Source: CAYGUI01 sp964353115
GTDB lineage: Bacteria; Pseudomonadota; Gammaproteobacteria; JAGOUU01
Length of the DNA: 20,186 nt
Direction of reading: 5' to 3'
Assembly (NCBI GenBank): GCA_964353115.1
Contig: CAYGUI010000022.1
Location: 1 to 20,186, forward strand
The translations under genes and the position numbers were made by a program. Within the stretch, counting starts at the first letter, position 1, and each line of letters starts with the position of its first letter. The notes below the pieces were generated by a model that searched no databases, was not told the origin of the DNA, and saw only the letters and a list, made by a program, of their open reading frames with translations. Below are positions 7,209 to 13,759 of this stretch, one piece after another.

Positions 7209-9205
7209 TGAAAAAATTTAATCTTATTAGCAAATACCAACCAGCTGGCGATCAGCCAACTGCAATAAAACAACTTACAGAAGGTCTTAAACAAGGCATG
7301 CCGGGACAAACTCTCTTGGGGGTGACTGGCTCAGGTAAAACTTTTACCATGGCCCACCTTATTCAAAATCTTGGCCGCCCAACGCTTATTATGGCGCATA
7401 ATAAAACCTTAGCTGCCCAGCTTTACGGCGAGATGAAAGAGTTTTTCCCAGATAATGCCGTTGAGTATTTCGTCTCATATTATGATTATTATCAACCTGA
7501 GGCCTATGTTCCATCATCAAATACATACATAGAAAAAGACTCTTCAATCAATGATCATATAGAGCAAATGCGGCTATCAGCCACTAAAGCCTTAATGGAG
7601 CGCCGCGATGTTATTATCGTGGCTACAGTCTCCGCAATTTATGGTTTAGGTGATCCCAAGTCCTATCATTCCATGGTACTACACGTTGAGCGTGGAACAA
7701 TAATAAACCAGCGTGAGCTATTAAAACGCTTAGCCGATCTACAATATACCCGTAATAATGTTGAGCTGCGACGCGGTAATTTTAGAGTTCAAGGTGAAGT
7801 GATTGATATTTTTCCAGCAGAATCAGATCGTGATGCAGTACGAATTTATTTATTCGACGATGAAATAGAAGATATCGCTTATTTTGATCCGCTAACCGGT
7901 AAAATTTTACAAAAAGTTGCACGAGTAACAATCTATCCAAAAACGCACTATGCCACACCACGAGAAGTTGTATTAAAAGCAGTAGAAGAAATCAAAGAAG
8001 ATTTAAAAATAGAACTGGCTGAATTTGAAAAAAATAATAAATTAGTCGAAGCTCAGCGCTTAAAAGAGCGAACACAGCTTGATATAGAAATGATGAATGA
8101 GCTTGGTTATTGCTCCGGTGTTGAAAACTATTCACGTTATTTATCCGGCGCAAAAATAGGTGATCCGCCACCAACTTTATTTGATTATTTGCCTGATGAC
8201 GGCCTGCTATTTATTGATGAATCACACGTTACTGTGTCACAAATTGGTGCGATGTATAAAGGTGATCGGGCTCGTAAAGAAAACTTGGTTAATTACGGCT
8301 TTCGTTTAAAAGCAGCGCTCGATAATCGACCACTTAAATTTGAAGAATTTGAAGCGCGGCAGCCACAAACAGTTTATGTATCGGCAACTCCAGCAAACTA
8401 TGAGCGTGAGCATTCACAACAAATTGCTGAGCAAGTAGTGCGCCCGACAGGTCTTATTGATCCAGAAGTTGAAATTCGCGAAGTTAAATCACAGGTTGAT
8501 GATCTGTTATCAGAGATTAGGAAAACTGTCGGAACAGGTGATCGCGTTCTGGTCACAACGTTGACAAAAAAAATGGCGGAAGATTTAACCGGATATTTAG
8601 CTGATCATAATGTTCGTGTTAAATATTTGCATTCAGATATCGATACCGTTGAGCGTATGGAAATCATTCGTGAATTACGCCTTGGTGAATTTGATGTTTT
8701 AGTTGGAATTAATTTATTGCGAGAAGGTTTAGATCTTCCAGAAGTTGCACTAGTAGCTATTTTAGATGCTGATAAAGAAGGTTTTTTACGCTCCGATCGC
8801 TCACTCATTCAGACTATTGGGCGTGCGGCGCGTAATATTAATGGCCATGCGATTTTATATGCTGATATGATCACAGGCTCAATAAAGCGCGCACTTGATG
8901 AAACAAAACGCCGGCGTGAAAAGCAAATTGAATTTAATAAAAAACATAATATTACGCCAGCTGGGATTAACAAAAAAATTGCAGATATTTTAGAAACTGG
9001 ATCACATAATTTAATTAAAAAATCACAAAAAGGTATTAAGAAATTTAATGAAAATTATGGAATGTGGAGTGAGAAAAAATTAAACAAACATGTTATACAG
9101 TTGGAGAATCAAATGTTTGCTGCAGCACGTGACCTTGACTTCGAACAGGCGGCAAAGCTGCGCGATGAAGTGGAGTACATTCGGAAGAACTTTGTGGATC
9201 GGTGA
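7208..9205 (+). CDS. uvrB: Excinuclease ABC subunit B
   Basis: UvrB is the damage-verifying helicase-like subunit of nucleotide excision repair, loaded on DNA by UvrA and then engaging UvrC. The 665-aa length fits the family (673 in E. coli). Visible features: Walker A GVTGSGKT (about residues 38-45), NKTLAAQLYGEMKEFFP, the beta-hairpin YYDYYQPEAYVPSS, EKDSSINDHIEQMRLSAT, the DESH box (LLFIDESHVT), helicase motifs ending in QTIGRAARN, and a C-terminal UVR domain (FEQAAKLRDEVEYI) that contacts UvrC. The only plausible start is the GTG at 7208, which lies at the end of the palindromic element and lacks a clear Shine-Dalgarno; an ATG one frame off (7206) stops at once. The 3' end is followed by GC-rich repeats, and a minus-strand frame overlaps its last 113 bp. 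Confidence 0.97.
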   Translation: MKKFNLISKYQPAGDQPTAIKQLTEGLKQGMPGQTLLGVTGSGKTFTMAHLIQNLGRPTLIMAHNKTLAAQLYGEMKEFFPDNAVEYFVSYYDYYQPEAYVPSSNTYIEKDSSINDHIEQMRLSATKALMERRDVIIVATVSAIYGLGDPKSYHSMVLHVERGTIINQRELLKRLADLQYTRNNVELRRGNFRVQGEVIDIFPAESDRDAVRIYLFDDEIEDIAYFDPLTGKILQKVARVTIYPKTHYATPREVVLKAVEEIKEDLKIELAEFEKNNKLVEAQRLKERTQLDIEMMNELGYCSGVENYSRYLSGAKIGDPPPTLFDYLPDDGLLFIDESHVTVSQIGAMYKGDRARKENLVNYGFRLKAALDNRPLKFEEFEARQPQTVYVSATPANYEREHSQQIAEQVVRPTGLIDPEVEIREVKSQVDDLLSEIRKTVGTGDRVLVTTLTKKMAEDLTGYLADHNVRVKYLHSDIDTVERMEIIRELRLGEFDVLVGINLLREGLDLPEVALVAILDADKEGFLRSDRSLIQTIGRAARNINGHAILYADMITGSIKRALDETKRRREKQIEFNKKHNITPAGINKKIADILETGSHNLIKKSQKGIKKFNENYGMWSEKKLNKHVIQLENQMFAAARDLDFEQAAKLRDEVEYIRKNFVDR

Positions 9206-10544
9206 AAACCCCCGCGCCTTCGGCGCTGCCCCCTTTACTAAGGGGGCTATGATCTCCCCTCCCGTGTATTCCGTCATTCTCGTGTATTCCGTCATTCCCG
9301 CGAAGGCGGGAATCCAGTTCATTAAAAAAAGCCCCAGCTTCTTCATTATTGATTACAGCTGGATTCCCGCCTTCGCGGGAATGACGGGCTTGCTCTTCGA
9401 CAGAGGGGATTTCGACAGAGGGGATTTTTTCGACAACAGGTCTTCTAAACAAATTCCGGATTGGCAATATAATCTGTCTATAAACAACTCGACTAACCAT
9501 CTGCCAGCTAGAAGAGAGGGCGGAATTTATTACATGTGATTTAGTTAATCCCGCAACTCCTGAGCCAGGAATTAGCGCACCGTGAAGGTGGGATATTCTT
9601 AAAAGATGACGCCATAAATGTTTTGCCCAATGAATTATAGTATTTATTATTCCTGAATGAGCATGCGTTGATGCTGCTGTAGAATAAGATTTTACAGCTA
9701 AGGCCCCAGCCTTACTTGCACCGAAAAGTCCAGCAGTGGCAATGCTTAATCCAATCAAACCTAACGTTGAAAAAATTATAGAGCTAACTGCAAGTATTTT
9801 ACCCAAATTTTTACTTTTAAAGCTTTGAGATCCGGTATCATAAGCGCTCATTGCACTATAAAAAGGATCACCTATTGGGCGTAAAATAGTTTGAACTATA
9901 TTAAATACAGAAAATAAAGCTATATTAATGGCTTTAGCAACAGTATTGAATATTTTAAAACTAGATTGCTTGTCTAAAGTTTCTAAATTTTTGACAAAAA
10001 TATTTTTAATTAAGTGTGGAATTATTAATAGCGGAATGACATAAGCTATATTAACAGCAGTGTATATTGCAGTTAATACTGAGCGAACAGCAGTATTAAT
10101 TCCAGCTGCAATAACCCCAAGAGTAGAGCCGATAAACTTAATTTTAAATTTATTTTTTATTGCTCGATAAATGTTTATTCCAAAAAATTTGTTTGTTTCT
10201 TCTTTATTTGTCGGTAAGCCAGTAAATGAGTTTATAAAATGAGAAAATCTATTATCACGTAATTTTTTTAAATCTTGTTTTACGCTGTTTGCTATGTCTT
10301 CTTTTTCTTCGGCTGTTAAGTGCTCTGCTTGGCTAGTTGATAAGACAGTATTGATAATAAAAGAGGTTTCAATTTCATCGATGTTATTAAGCTTAATATT
10401 TTCGCGCTCTAGGTGATCTAGTACTCGTCGAGAGTCTACTGAACCTAATGAGGAAATTACAGGGGTATAAAATACTTCAAGCCAAGAATTACCGTTGGTA
10501 ATAACAGAATATTTGGATTGTTTGTCGTATCTTATTGAAAACAT
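9093..10544 (-). CDS. Putative membrane protein of unknown function with repeat-derived tail
   Basis: The frame spans 483 codons. Residues 1-135 look soluble and mostly helical. Hydrophobic stretches follow at about 136-178, 203-222 and 249-285, so several membrane segments are likely. From about residue 300 it becomes basic and histidine-rich (HWAKHLWRHLLRISHLHG). Residues ~387-446 are translated palindromic repeats (HSREGGNP, DSRLRGND, ENDGIHG, SPLSKGG), and the last ~37 residues are antisense to the end of uvrB. The native protein therefore probably ended near residue 385, and the present C-terminus is a by-product of repeat insertion. No family is recognised. Long unknown proteins with a central hydrophobic block are common among effectors of intracellular bacteria, but no secretion signal can be demonstrated. 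Confidence 0.65.
   Translation of the reverse strand: MFSIRYDKQSKYSVITNGNSWLEVFYTPVISSLGSVDSRRVLDHLERENIKLNNIDEIETSFIINTVLSTSQAEHLTAEEKEDIANSVKQDLKKLRDNRFSHFINSFTGLPTNKEETNKFFGINIYRAIKNKFKIKFIGSTLGVIAAGINTAVRSVLTAIYTAVNIAYVIPLLIIPHLIKNIFVKNLETLDKQSSFKIFNTVAKAINIALFSVFNIVQTILRPIGDPFYSAMSAYDTGSQSFKSKNLGKILAVSSIIFSTLGLIGLSIATAGLFGASKAGALAVKSYSTAASTHAHSGIINTIIHWAKHLWRHLLRISHLHGALIPGSGVAGLTKSHVINSALSSSWQMVSRVVYRQIILPIRNLFRRPVVEKIPSVEIPSVEEQARHSREGGNPAVINNEEAGAFFNELDSRLRGNDGIHENDGIHGRGDHSPLSKGGSAEGAGVFTDPQSSSECTPLHRAALPPVRSQGHVLQQTFDSPTV
9214..9247. repeat. GC-rich double hairpin downstream of uvrB
   Basis: Two adjacent hairpins: GCGCCTTCGGCGC (9214-9226) and GCCCCCTTTACTAAGGGGGC (9228-9247, 8-bp perfect stem with loop TACT). 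No T-run follows, so it is not a classical terminator. Its GC content is far above the surroundings, in line with a dispersed repeat module; it directly abuts the other repeats of this patch. Confidence 0.6.
9263..9298. repeat. 18-bp tandem duplication at edge of palindromic repeat
   Basis: Two copies of CGTGTATTCCGTCATTC plus one variable base (9263-9280 and 9281-9298). The second copy runs directly into the complete palindrome that starts at 9289, so the unit is built from that repeat's outer edge (CCGTCATTC). Confidence 0.8.
9289..9387. repeat. Inverted pair of 29-bp palindromic repeats
   Basis: Copy 1 (9289-9317) and copy 2 (9359-9387) are perfect reverse complements over 29 bp, separated by 41 bp. 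Each has the core ATTCCCGCGAAGGCGGGAAT, itself a hairpin. The core has the ATTCCC-N8-GGGAAT form known from the dRS3 repeats of Neisseria; common ancestry is not shown. The whole pair could fold into a long cruciform between the convergent uvrB and the membrane-protein gene. Confidence 0.9.
9396..9425. repeat. 15-bp tandem repeat encoding IPSVE twice
   Basis: TTCGACAGAGGGGAT at 9396-9410 and again at 9411-9425. In the minus-strand membrane-protein gene each unit translates as IPSVE, so the duplication keeps the frame. Confidence 0.8.
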
Positions 10545-10561
10545 TGTTAAAATAATATTAA

Positions 10562-10584
10562 TTTGTTCATATTATGATAACAAA
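10562..10584. promoter_or_regulatory. Palindrome between divergent genes (possible operator)
   Basis: TTTGTT (10562-10567) and AACAAA (10579-10584) form an inverted repeat with an 11-bp centre that is itself partly symmetric. It lies 17 bp upstream of the membrane-protein start (10544) and just before the clcA promoter. The region is AT-rich, so chance symmetry is possible. Confidence 0.25.
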
Positions 10585-10590
10585 CTAAGA

Positions 10591-10620
10591 TTAACGCTTT
10601 ATTAAGTTAAGCCCTATAAT
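10591..10620 (+). promoter_or_regulatory. Candidate sigma-70 promoter for clcA
   Basis: TTAACG (10591-10596), an 18-bp spacer and a perfect TATAAT (10615-10620). Transcription would begin near 10627, about 50 nt before the GTG start. Confidence 0.5.
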
Positions 10621-10677
10621 CTTTACTTTTAGCGCTACTTTAGTAATAATATTGTCAATTTTAAGGGAATAAAACAC

Positions 10678-11970
10678 GTGAATACTTTATCAACGCTTTA
10701 CAGCAAATTTTACAAAGAATTTTCATTACGCCACTCATTATTGTTCTGGATTGGTGCACTATGTCTAGGTGGCATGTCGGTATTATTAGCTAATTTTTCT
10801 GAATATGCTGATGATTTTTATCACAAATTTTTAGCTGCTAATTCAATTTGGTGGGCATTATTGATAACCCCGCTTGGTTTTGTCGCGATAGTCTTTTTTT
10901 CACGCTTTTTTTATTATATTAATGGTAGTGGTATTCCACAGGTTATCGCTGCACTGTTGAGTAAGGACGAAGCTCGTAGTCGAAAGTTGCTAGCCGGCAT
11001 AGATATTATTGGCAAATTTTTAATGACTATTGCTGCAGTAGCTGTTGGGGCTTCAGTTGGTCGTGAAGGACCAACTGTACAAATTGGTGCGGCAATTTTA
11101 TTTTTTATTTGGAATATTGGACATTTTAATAAAAAACGTGATCAAAAATATGCCCGCGCTTTTATTTTAGCTGGTGGTGCTGCTGGTATTTCAGCGGCAT
11201 TTAATACACCGATTGCGGGAATAATTTTTGCGATTGAGGAATTAGCGCGTTCATTTGAGAGTCACGTTAGTGCAACTATATTAACGGCCATTATAATTTC
11301 AGGTTTGGTTGCGCAAGTATTTTTAGGGAATTATACTTATTTTGGTTATGCACACATCACAACCTTTGGTGATTATGACTGGGCTGCAATTTTTGTTGCT
11401 GCAATAATTGGTGGTCTTGCTGGTGGTTTGTTTAGTAAGTTATTAACAAAAGGTGTTTTCGGGCTTGGTAAATATTATCAAAACAATCCTTATATTGTTG
11501 CTTTAGTTTGCGGCTTAATAGTCGCAGGTCTTGGAATTTATACTAACGGTAAAACTTTTGGTAGTGGTTATTCAGAAGCACGCGCCATTATGCAAAGCTC
11601 AGAATATACTGGCGCTGGTCAATTTGCTATTACAAAAATGTGCGCCACGCTGTTTACATATTTAAGCGGCGTTCCTGGTGGTTTATTTGCTCCGACTTTA
11701 GCTGCTGGGATAGGATTTGGTGATTTTTTAGCAGGAATATTTACTGTTTTTAATTATAAGGTTATGATTGTATTAACCATGACTGCTTTTTTCAGCGGAG
11801 TATTAAGAAGCCCAATAACTTGCTTTGTTATCGTGAGTGAAATGTTGTCAGCACATAATATGGTCTTCCCAGTTATGGCAACTTCATTATTAGCAACAGG
11901 TTTTTCAAAATTGTTTTCGCCTCAACCGTTATATGATATTTTGGCTGAAAAATACATGGAAAGTAGATAA
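10678..11970 (+). CDS. clcA: CLC-family chloride channel / H+/Cl- exchanger
   Basis: Inner-membrane CLC protein, 430 aa, without the C-terminal CBS domains of longer relatives. The chloride-pathway motifs are all present: GSGIP (83-87, central Ser), GREGP (128-132) with the gating Glu E130, and GGLFAP (about 334-339). A Tyr near the end (PLYDI, about 418) matches the pore Tyr of ClcA. FNTPIAGIIFAIEEL (through residue 189) keeps the internal Glu that carries protons in exchangers. An H+/Cl- antiporter, useful in acid resistance, is therefore more likely than a passive channel. The start is GTG, with AAGGGA (10663-10668) 9 nt upstream. The response-regulator gene follows after 26 bp and may be co-transcribed. 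Acid tolerance would suit life in an acidic host compartment, but that is inference. Confidence 0.93.
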   Translation: MNTLSTLYSKFYKEFSLRHSLLFWIGALCLGGMSVLLANFSEYADDFYHKFLAANSIWWALLITPLGFVAIVFFSRFFYYINGSGIPQVIAALLSKDEARSRKLLAGIDIIGKFLMTIAAVAVGASVGREGPTVQIGAAILFFIWNIGHFNKKRDQKYARAFILAGGAAGISAAFNTPIAGIIFAIEELARSFESHVSATILTAIIISGLVAQVFLGNYTYFGYAHITTFGDYDWAAIFVAAIIGGLAGGLFSKLLTKGVFGLGKYYQNNPYIVALVCGLIVAGLGIYTNGKTFGSGYSEARAIMQSSEYTGAGQFAITKMCATLFTYLSGVPGGLFAPTLAAGIGFGDFLAGIFTVFNYKVMIVLTMTAFFSGVLRSPITCFVIVSEMLSAHNMVFPVMATSLLATGFSKLFSPQPLYDILAEKYMESR

Positions 11971-11996
11971 AAAATTAAACAGTAAAAGGAATTGCT

Positions 11997-12362
11997 ATGA
12001 GAAAAATATTAATTGTTGATGACGATAAAAAAATCGCAAATCTGCTAAAGATTTATCTTGAAAATAAGTATTGTGAAGTTAATGTAGCATTTGATGGATG
12101 CTCTGCTATAAAAAAAATACGACAAGATAATTTTGATTTAGTAATAACTGATTTATTAATGCCAGACAAAGAAGGTCTTGAGTTAATATTAGAAATTAAA
12201 GATCATGATCCATCTATAAAAATTATCGCTTTCTCTGGTGGTGGAATAATAGATGCTGATGAATGTTTAAATTTTGCGGATAAGTTTGGCGCAGATTATG
12301 TATTTAGCAAACCGTTACCGCTTAATAAATTGACTGATACGGTTTATAAGTTAATAGCTTGA
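11997..12362 (+). CDS. Stand-alone receiver-domain response regulator (CheY-like)
   Basis: The 121-aa protein is a receiver domain only, without a DNA-binding or enzymatic output. The acidic pocket is DDD (8-10), the phospho-acceptor is D52 (VITDLLMP), the switch Ser is S80 (IIAFSGGG) and the conserved Lys is K105 (FSKPLP), so phosphorylation should work. No sensor kinase lies in the window, so it is an orphan here, probably relaying a signal to another protein or acting in a phosphorelay. AAGGA (11986-11990) stands 6 nt before the ATG. Its position 26 bp after clcA suggests one transcript, but a functional link to the exchanger is not shown. The gene ends just before a tandem repeat array. 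Confidence 0.9.
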   Translation: MRKILIVDDDKKIANLLKIYLENKYCEVNVAFDGCSAIKKIRQDNFDLVITDLLMPDKEGLELILEIKDHDPSIKIIAFSGGGIIDADECLNFADKFGADYVFSKPLPLNKLTDTVYKLIA

Positions 12363-12380
12363 TATATTCTTGATGTATTA

Positions 12381-12448
12381 CGGCATGTTCCGTGATGTTC
12401 CGTGATGTCCCGTGATGTCCCGTCATCCCCGCGCAGGCGGGGATCCAG
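12381..12448. repeat. 10-bp tandem array leading into a 29-bp palindrome
   Basis: Four in-phase 10-bp units: CGGCATGTTC (12381), CGTGATGTTC (12391), CGTGATGTCC (12401) and CGTGATGTCC (12411). They continue in register into CGTCATCCCC of the palindrome (12420-12448, core ATCCCCGCGCAGGCGGGGAT). The array is evidently a stuttered copy of the palindrome's outer edge. It separates the convergent response-regulator and propeller genes, ending 6 bp from the propeller stop codon, and may help terminate both transcripts. Confidence 0.85.
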
Positions 12449-12454
12449 AATCCA

Positions 12455-13426
12455 TTAATCATTCAAAGTAACAATATTTTTTACAAAGTTACCTTTAATA
12501 TCAAATTTATCAACATAATAACTATAAGAATTACCACGATTTTTTATTGATAAAACATAAACATTATTATTTTTAAGTCTAGCAAATGCGGGAAATAAGT
12601 TATAACGCGCAAAATCATAGTTAGTAAAATTATATTTCGCACCTGTTTTTGCTTCAAGAACTAATAATTTACCAGTAGTGCGATTTAATAATAATAAGTC
12701 ATCAAATTTATCAATACCAACAACATTACTTTGACTAAATTCATAATCGTTTAATTTTAATACTTCAAGTGCAGTACCAAATTGTGAATATTTTTCAAGT
12801 TGGCTAGTACCAAAATTATTTAGAATAACGTTGCTGTTGCTGTCTTCAACAAAAAATCCTAGCTCGCACGGATAATTAGATTTAGCGCAATCAGCGATAT
12901 AGTTTTGGCGATCACCAAATGTGTTATAGCGCTCGATAGTAGAATATGGCACTTTTCCATAATGCTCCCAACCATGCAAATCAACATCGCCATAATTATT
13001 TACGTTAACCTGATCAAAAAACATATTGCCATTATCACGAATTTTTACAACGTCCAATCTTGATCCGTTAGCATTTAATGTTCTTAAGTAATTTTCATGA
13101 CGTCCAGATCTATAATCATAGAAATGCTCAACAGTATAAAGATTATTAAAATTATCGATAGCATTTCCAAGCGGCGTAAAATTTTCTGGATCTCGGTAAT
13201 ACCAAATATATTTACCATTTGCAGAGTATTTTTCAATTTGATTCTTATTTACATTTGATAAATAAATATTTTCATTTGAATCTACTGAAAAAATAAGATA
13301 AGAAATATCAGGCGCTACAGTTGTACTCTTGATAGTATTAGCAAAATTTATTTTATGCTCTTCGCCGAAAGAATTTGCCACAGTTAAAAGGGCAAGAGAA
13401 GATAAAAGGACTTTTTTGTATATCAT
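12455..13426 (-). CDS. Secreted beta-propeller-like protein (NHL-type)
   Basis: 323 aa with a classical Sec signal peptide: MIYKKV, a hydrophobic core (LLSSLALLTVANS) and likely cleavage near residues 18-21. The mature protein consists of repeated blade-like units with the pattern hydrophobic-D-x-x-N-N-hydrophobic-Y followed by a KY/RY-x-x-x-G turn, for example FSVDSNENIYLSNVNKNQIE and the later IDNFNNLYTVEHF, VEDSNSNVILNNF and IDKFDDLLLLN. This resembles NHL or six-bladed propellers, which usually bind ligands or proteins and carry no catalytic residues that can be inferred. Export to the periplasm or beyond is likely. GGAG (complement of 13434-13437) lies 7 nt before the ATG. Neighbours give no functional hint: repeats flank both ends. 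No specific family name is claimed. Confidence 0.75.
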   Translation of the reverse strand: MIYKKVLLSSLALLTVANSFGEEHKINFANTIKSTTVAPDISYLIFSVDSNENIYLSNVNKNQIEKYSANGKYIWYYRDPENFTPLGNAIDNFNNLYTVEHFYDYRSGRHENYLRTLNANGSRLDVVKIRDNGNMFFDQVNVNNYGDVDLHGWEHYGKVPYSTIERYNTFGDRQNYIADCAKSNYPCELGFFVEDSNSNVILNNFGTSQLEKYSQFGTALEVLKLNDYEFSQSNVVGIDKFDDLLLLNRTTGKLLVLEAKTGAKYNFTNYDFARYNLFPAFARLKNNNVYVLSIKNRGNSYSYYVDKFDIKGNFVKNIVTLND

Positions 13427-13493
13427 CTAAATACTCCAAGTTTTTATTTAGGAATTTAGACTTTAATTTAAATTGCTATATATGTAAAGTTTG

Positions 13494-13615
13494 CCGTCAT
13501 CCCCGCGTTATACCGTCATCCCCGCGTTATACCGTCATCCCCGCGAAGGCGGGGATCCAGTTCTTAAATTCTGGATTCCCGCCTTCGCGGGAATGACAAT
13601 AGACGCGGGAATGAC
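13494..13615. repeat. Palindromic repeat cluster with 19-bp tandem units
   Basis: Two exact 19-bp units CCGTCATCCCCGCGTTATA (13494-13512 and 13513-13531) precede a complete palindrome (13532-13560, core ATCCCCGCGAAGGCGGGGAT). After a 10-bp spacer comes an inverted copy of the ATTCCC variant (13571-13597). A relic of the edge, CGCGGGAATGAC, is at 13604-13615. The cluster fills the gap between the divergent propeller gene and the tRNA. Confidence 0.9.
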
Positions 13616-13638
13616 CAATCACTTTCTTGCTTTATAAT
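13611..13638 (+). promoter_or_regulatory. Candidate promoter of the tRNA-Arg gene
   Basis: ATGACC (13611-13616), a 16-bp spacer and a perfect TATAAT (13633-13638). The tRNA begins 28 bp further on. The -35-like hexamer falls partly in the relic of the palindromic repeat (GGAATGAC), so the repeat may have contributed to it. Confidence 0.45.
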
Positions 13639-13666
13639 ATGTCCTTAGCTAAAATACCATCACCAT

Positions 13667-13740
13667 GCGCCCGTAGCTCAGCTGGATAGAGTATCTGGCT
13701 TCGAACCAGGTGGTCGGGGGTTCGAATCCCTCCGGGCGCG
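13667..13740 (+). tRNA. tRNA-Arg (anticodon UCG)
   Basis: A complete cloverleaf. Acceptor GCGCCCG (13667-13673) pairs with CGGGCGC (13733-13739). The D arm GCTC/GAGT encloses AGCTGGATA. The anticodon stem TCTGG/CCAGG carries loop CTTCGAA with anticodon TCG (13701-13703), reading CGA and related Arg codons. The T arm GGGGG/CCCTC encloses TTCGAAT. The discriminator is G (13740). The following bases are CAT, so the CCA end is not encoded and must be added by the CCA-adding enzyme, unlike most gammaproteobacterial tRNA genes. The 5' half closely resembles gammaproteobacterial tRNA-Arg genes. recD2 starts 20 nt downstream and may be read from the same promoter. Confidence 0.95.
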
Positions 13741-13759
13741 CATTTCAAATCAAATTATC

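Noticed and set aside
7115..7309. Minus-strand frame opposite the start of uvrB
   Set aside because: It lies antisense to conserved UvrB residues and across the palindromic element; composition is explained by the uvrB strand.
9214..9387. Intrinsic terminator for uvrB
   Set aside because: The hairpins are strong but lack a following T-run on either strand; they are better explained as dispersed repeats, though they might still slow polymerase.
9090..9539. Plus-strand open frame of about 149 codons overlapping the end of uvrB
   Set aside because: It is uvrB sequence read in another frame plus translated repeats; there is no ribosome site and no protein-like pattern.
13494..13560. Regular repeat units that could suggest a CRISPR array
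   Set aside because: The 19-bp units are directly adjacent with no unique spacers, and they derive from the edge of the neighbouring palindrome; no cas genes are present.
13375..13596. Plus-strand frame of 73 codons before the tRNA
   Set aside because: It is antisense to the propeller signal peptide and then reads through the palindromic repeats.
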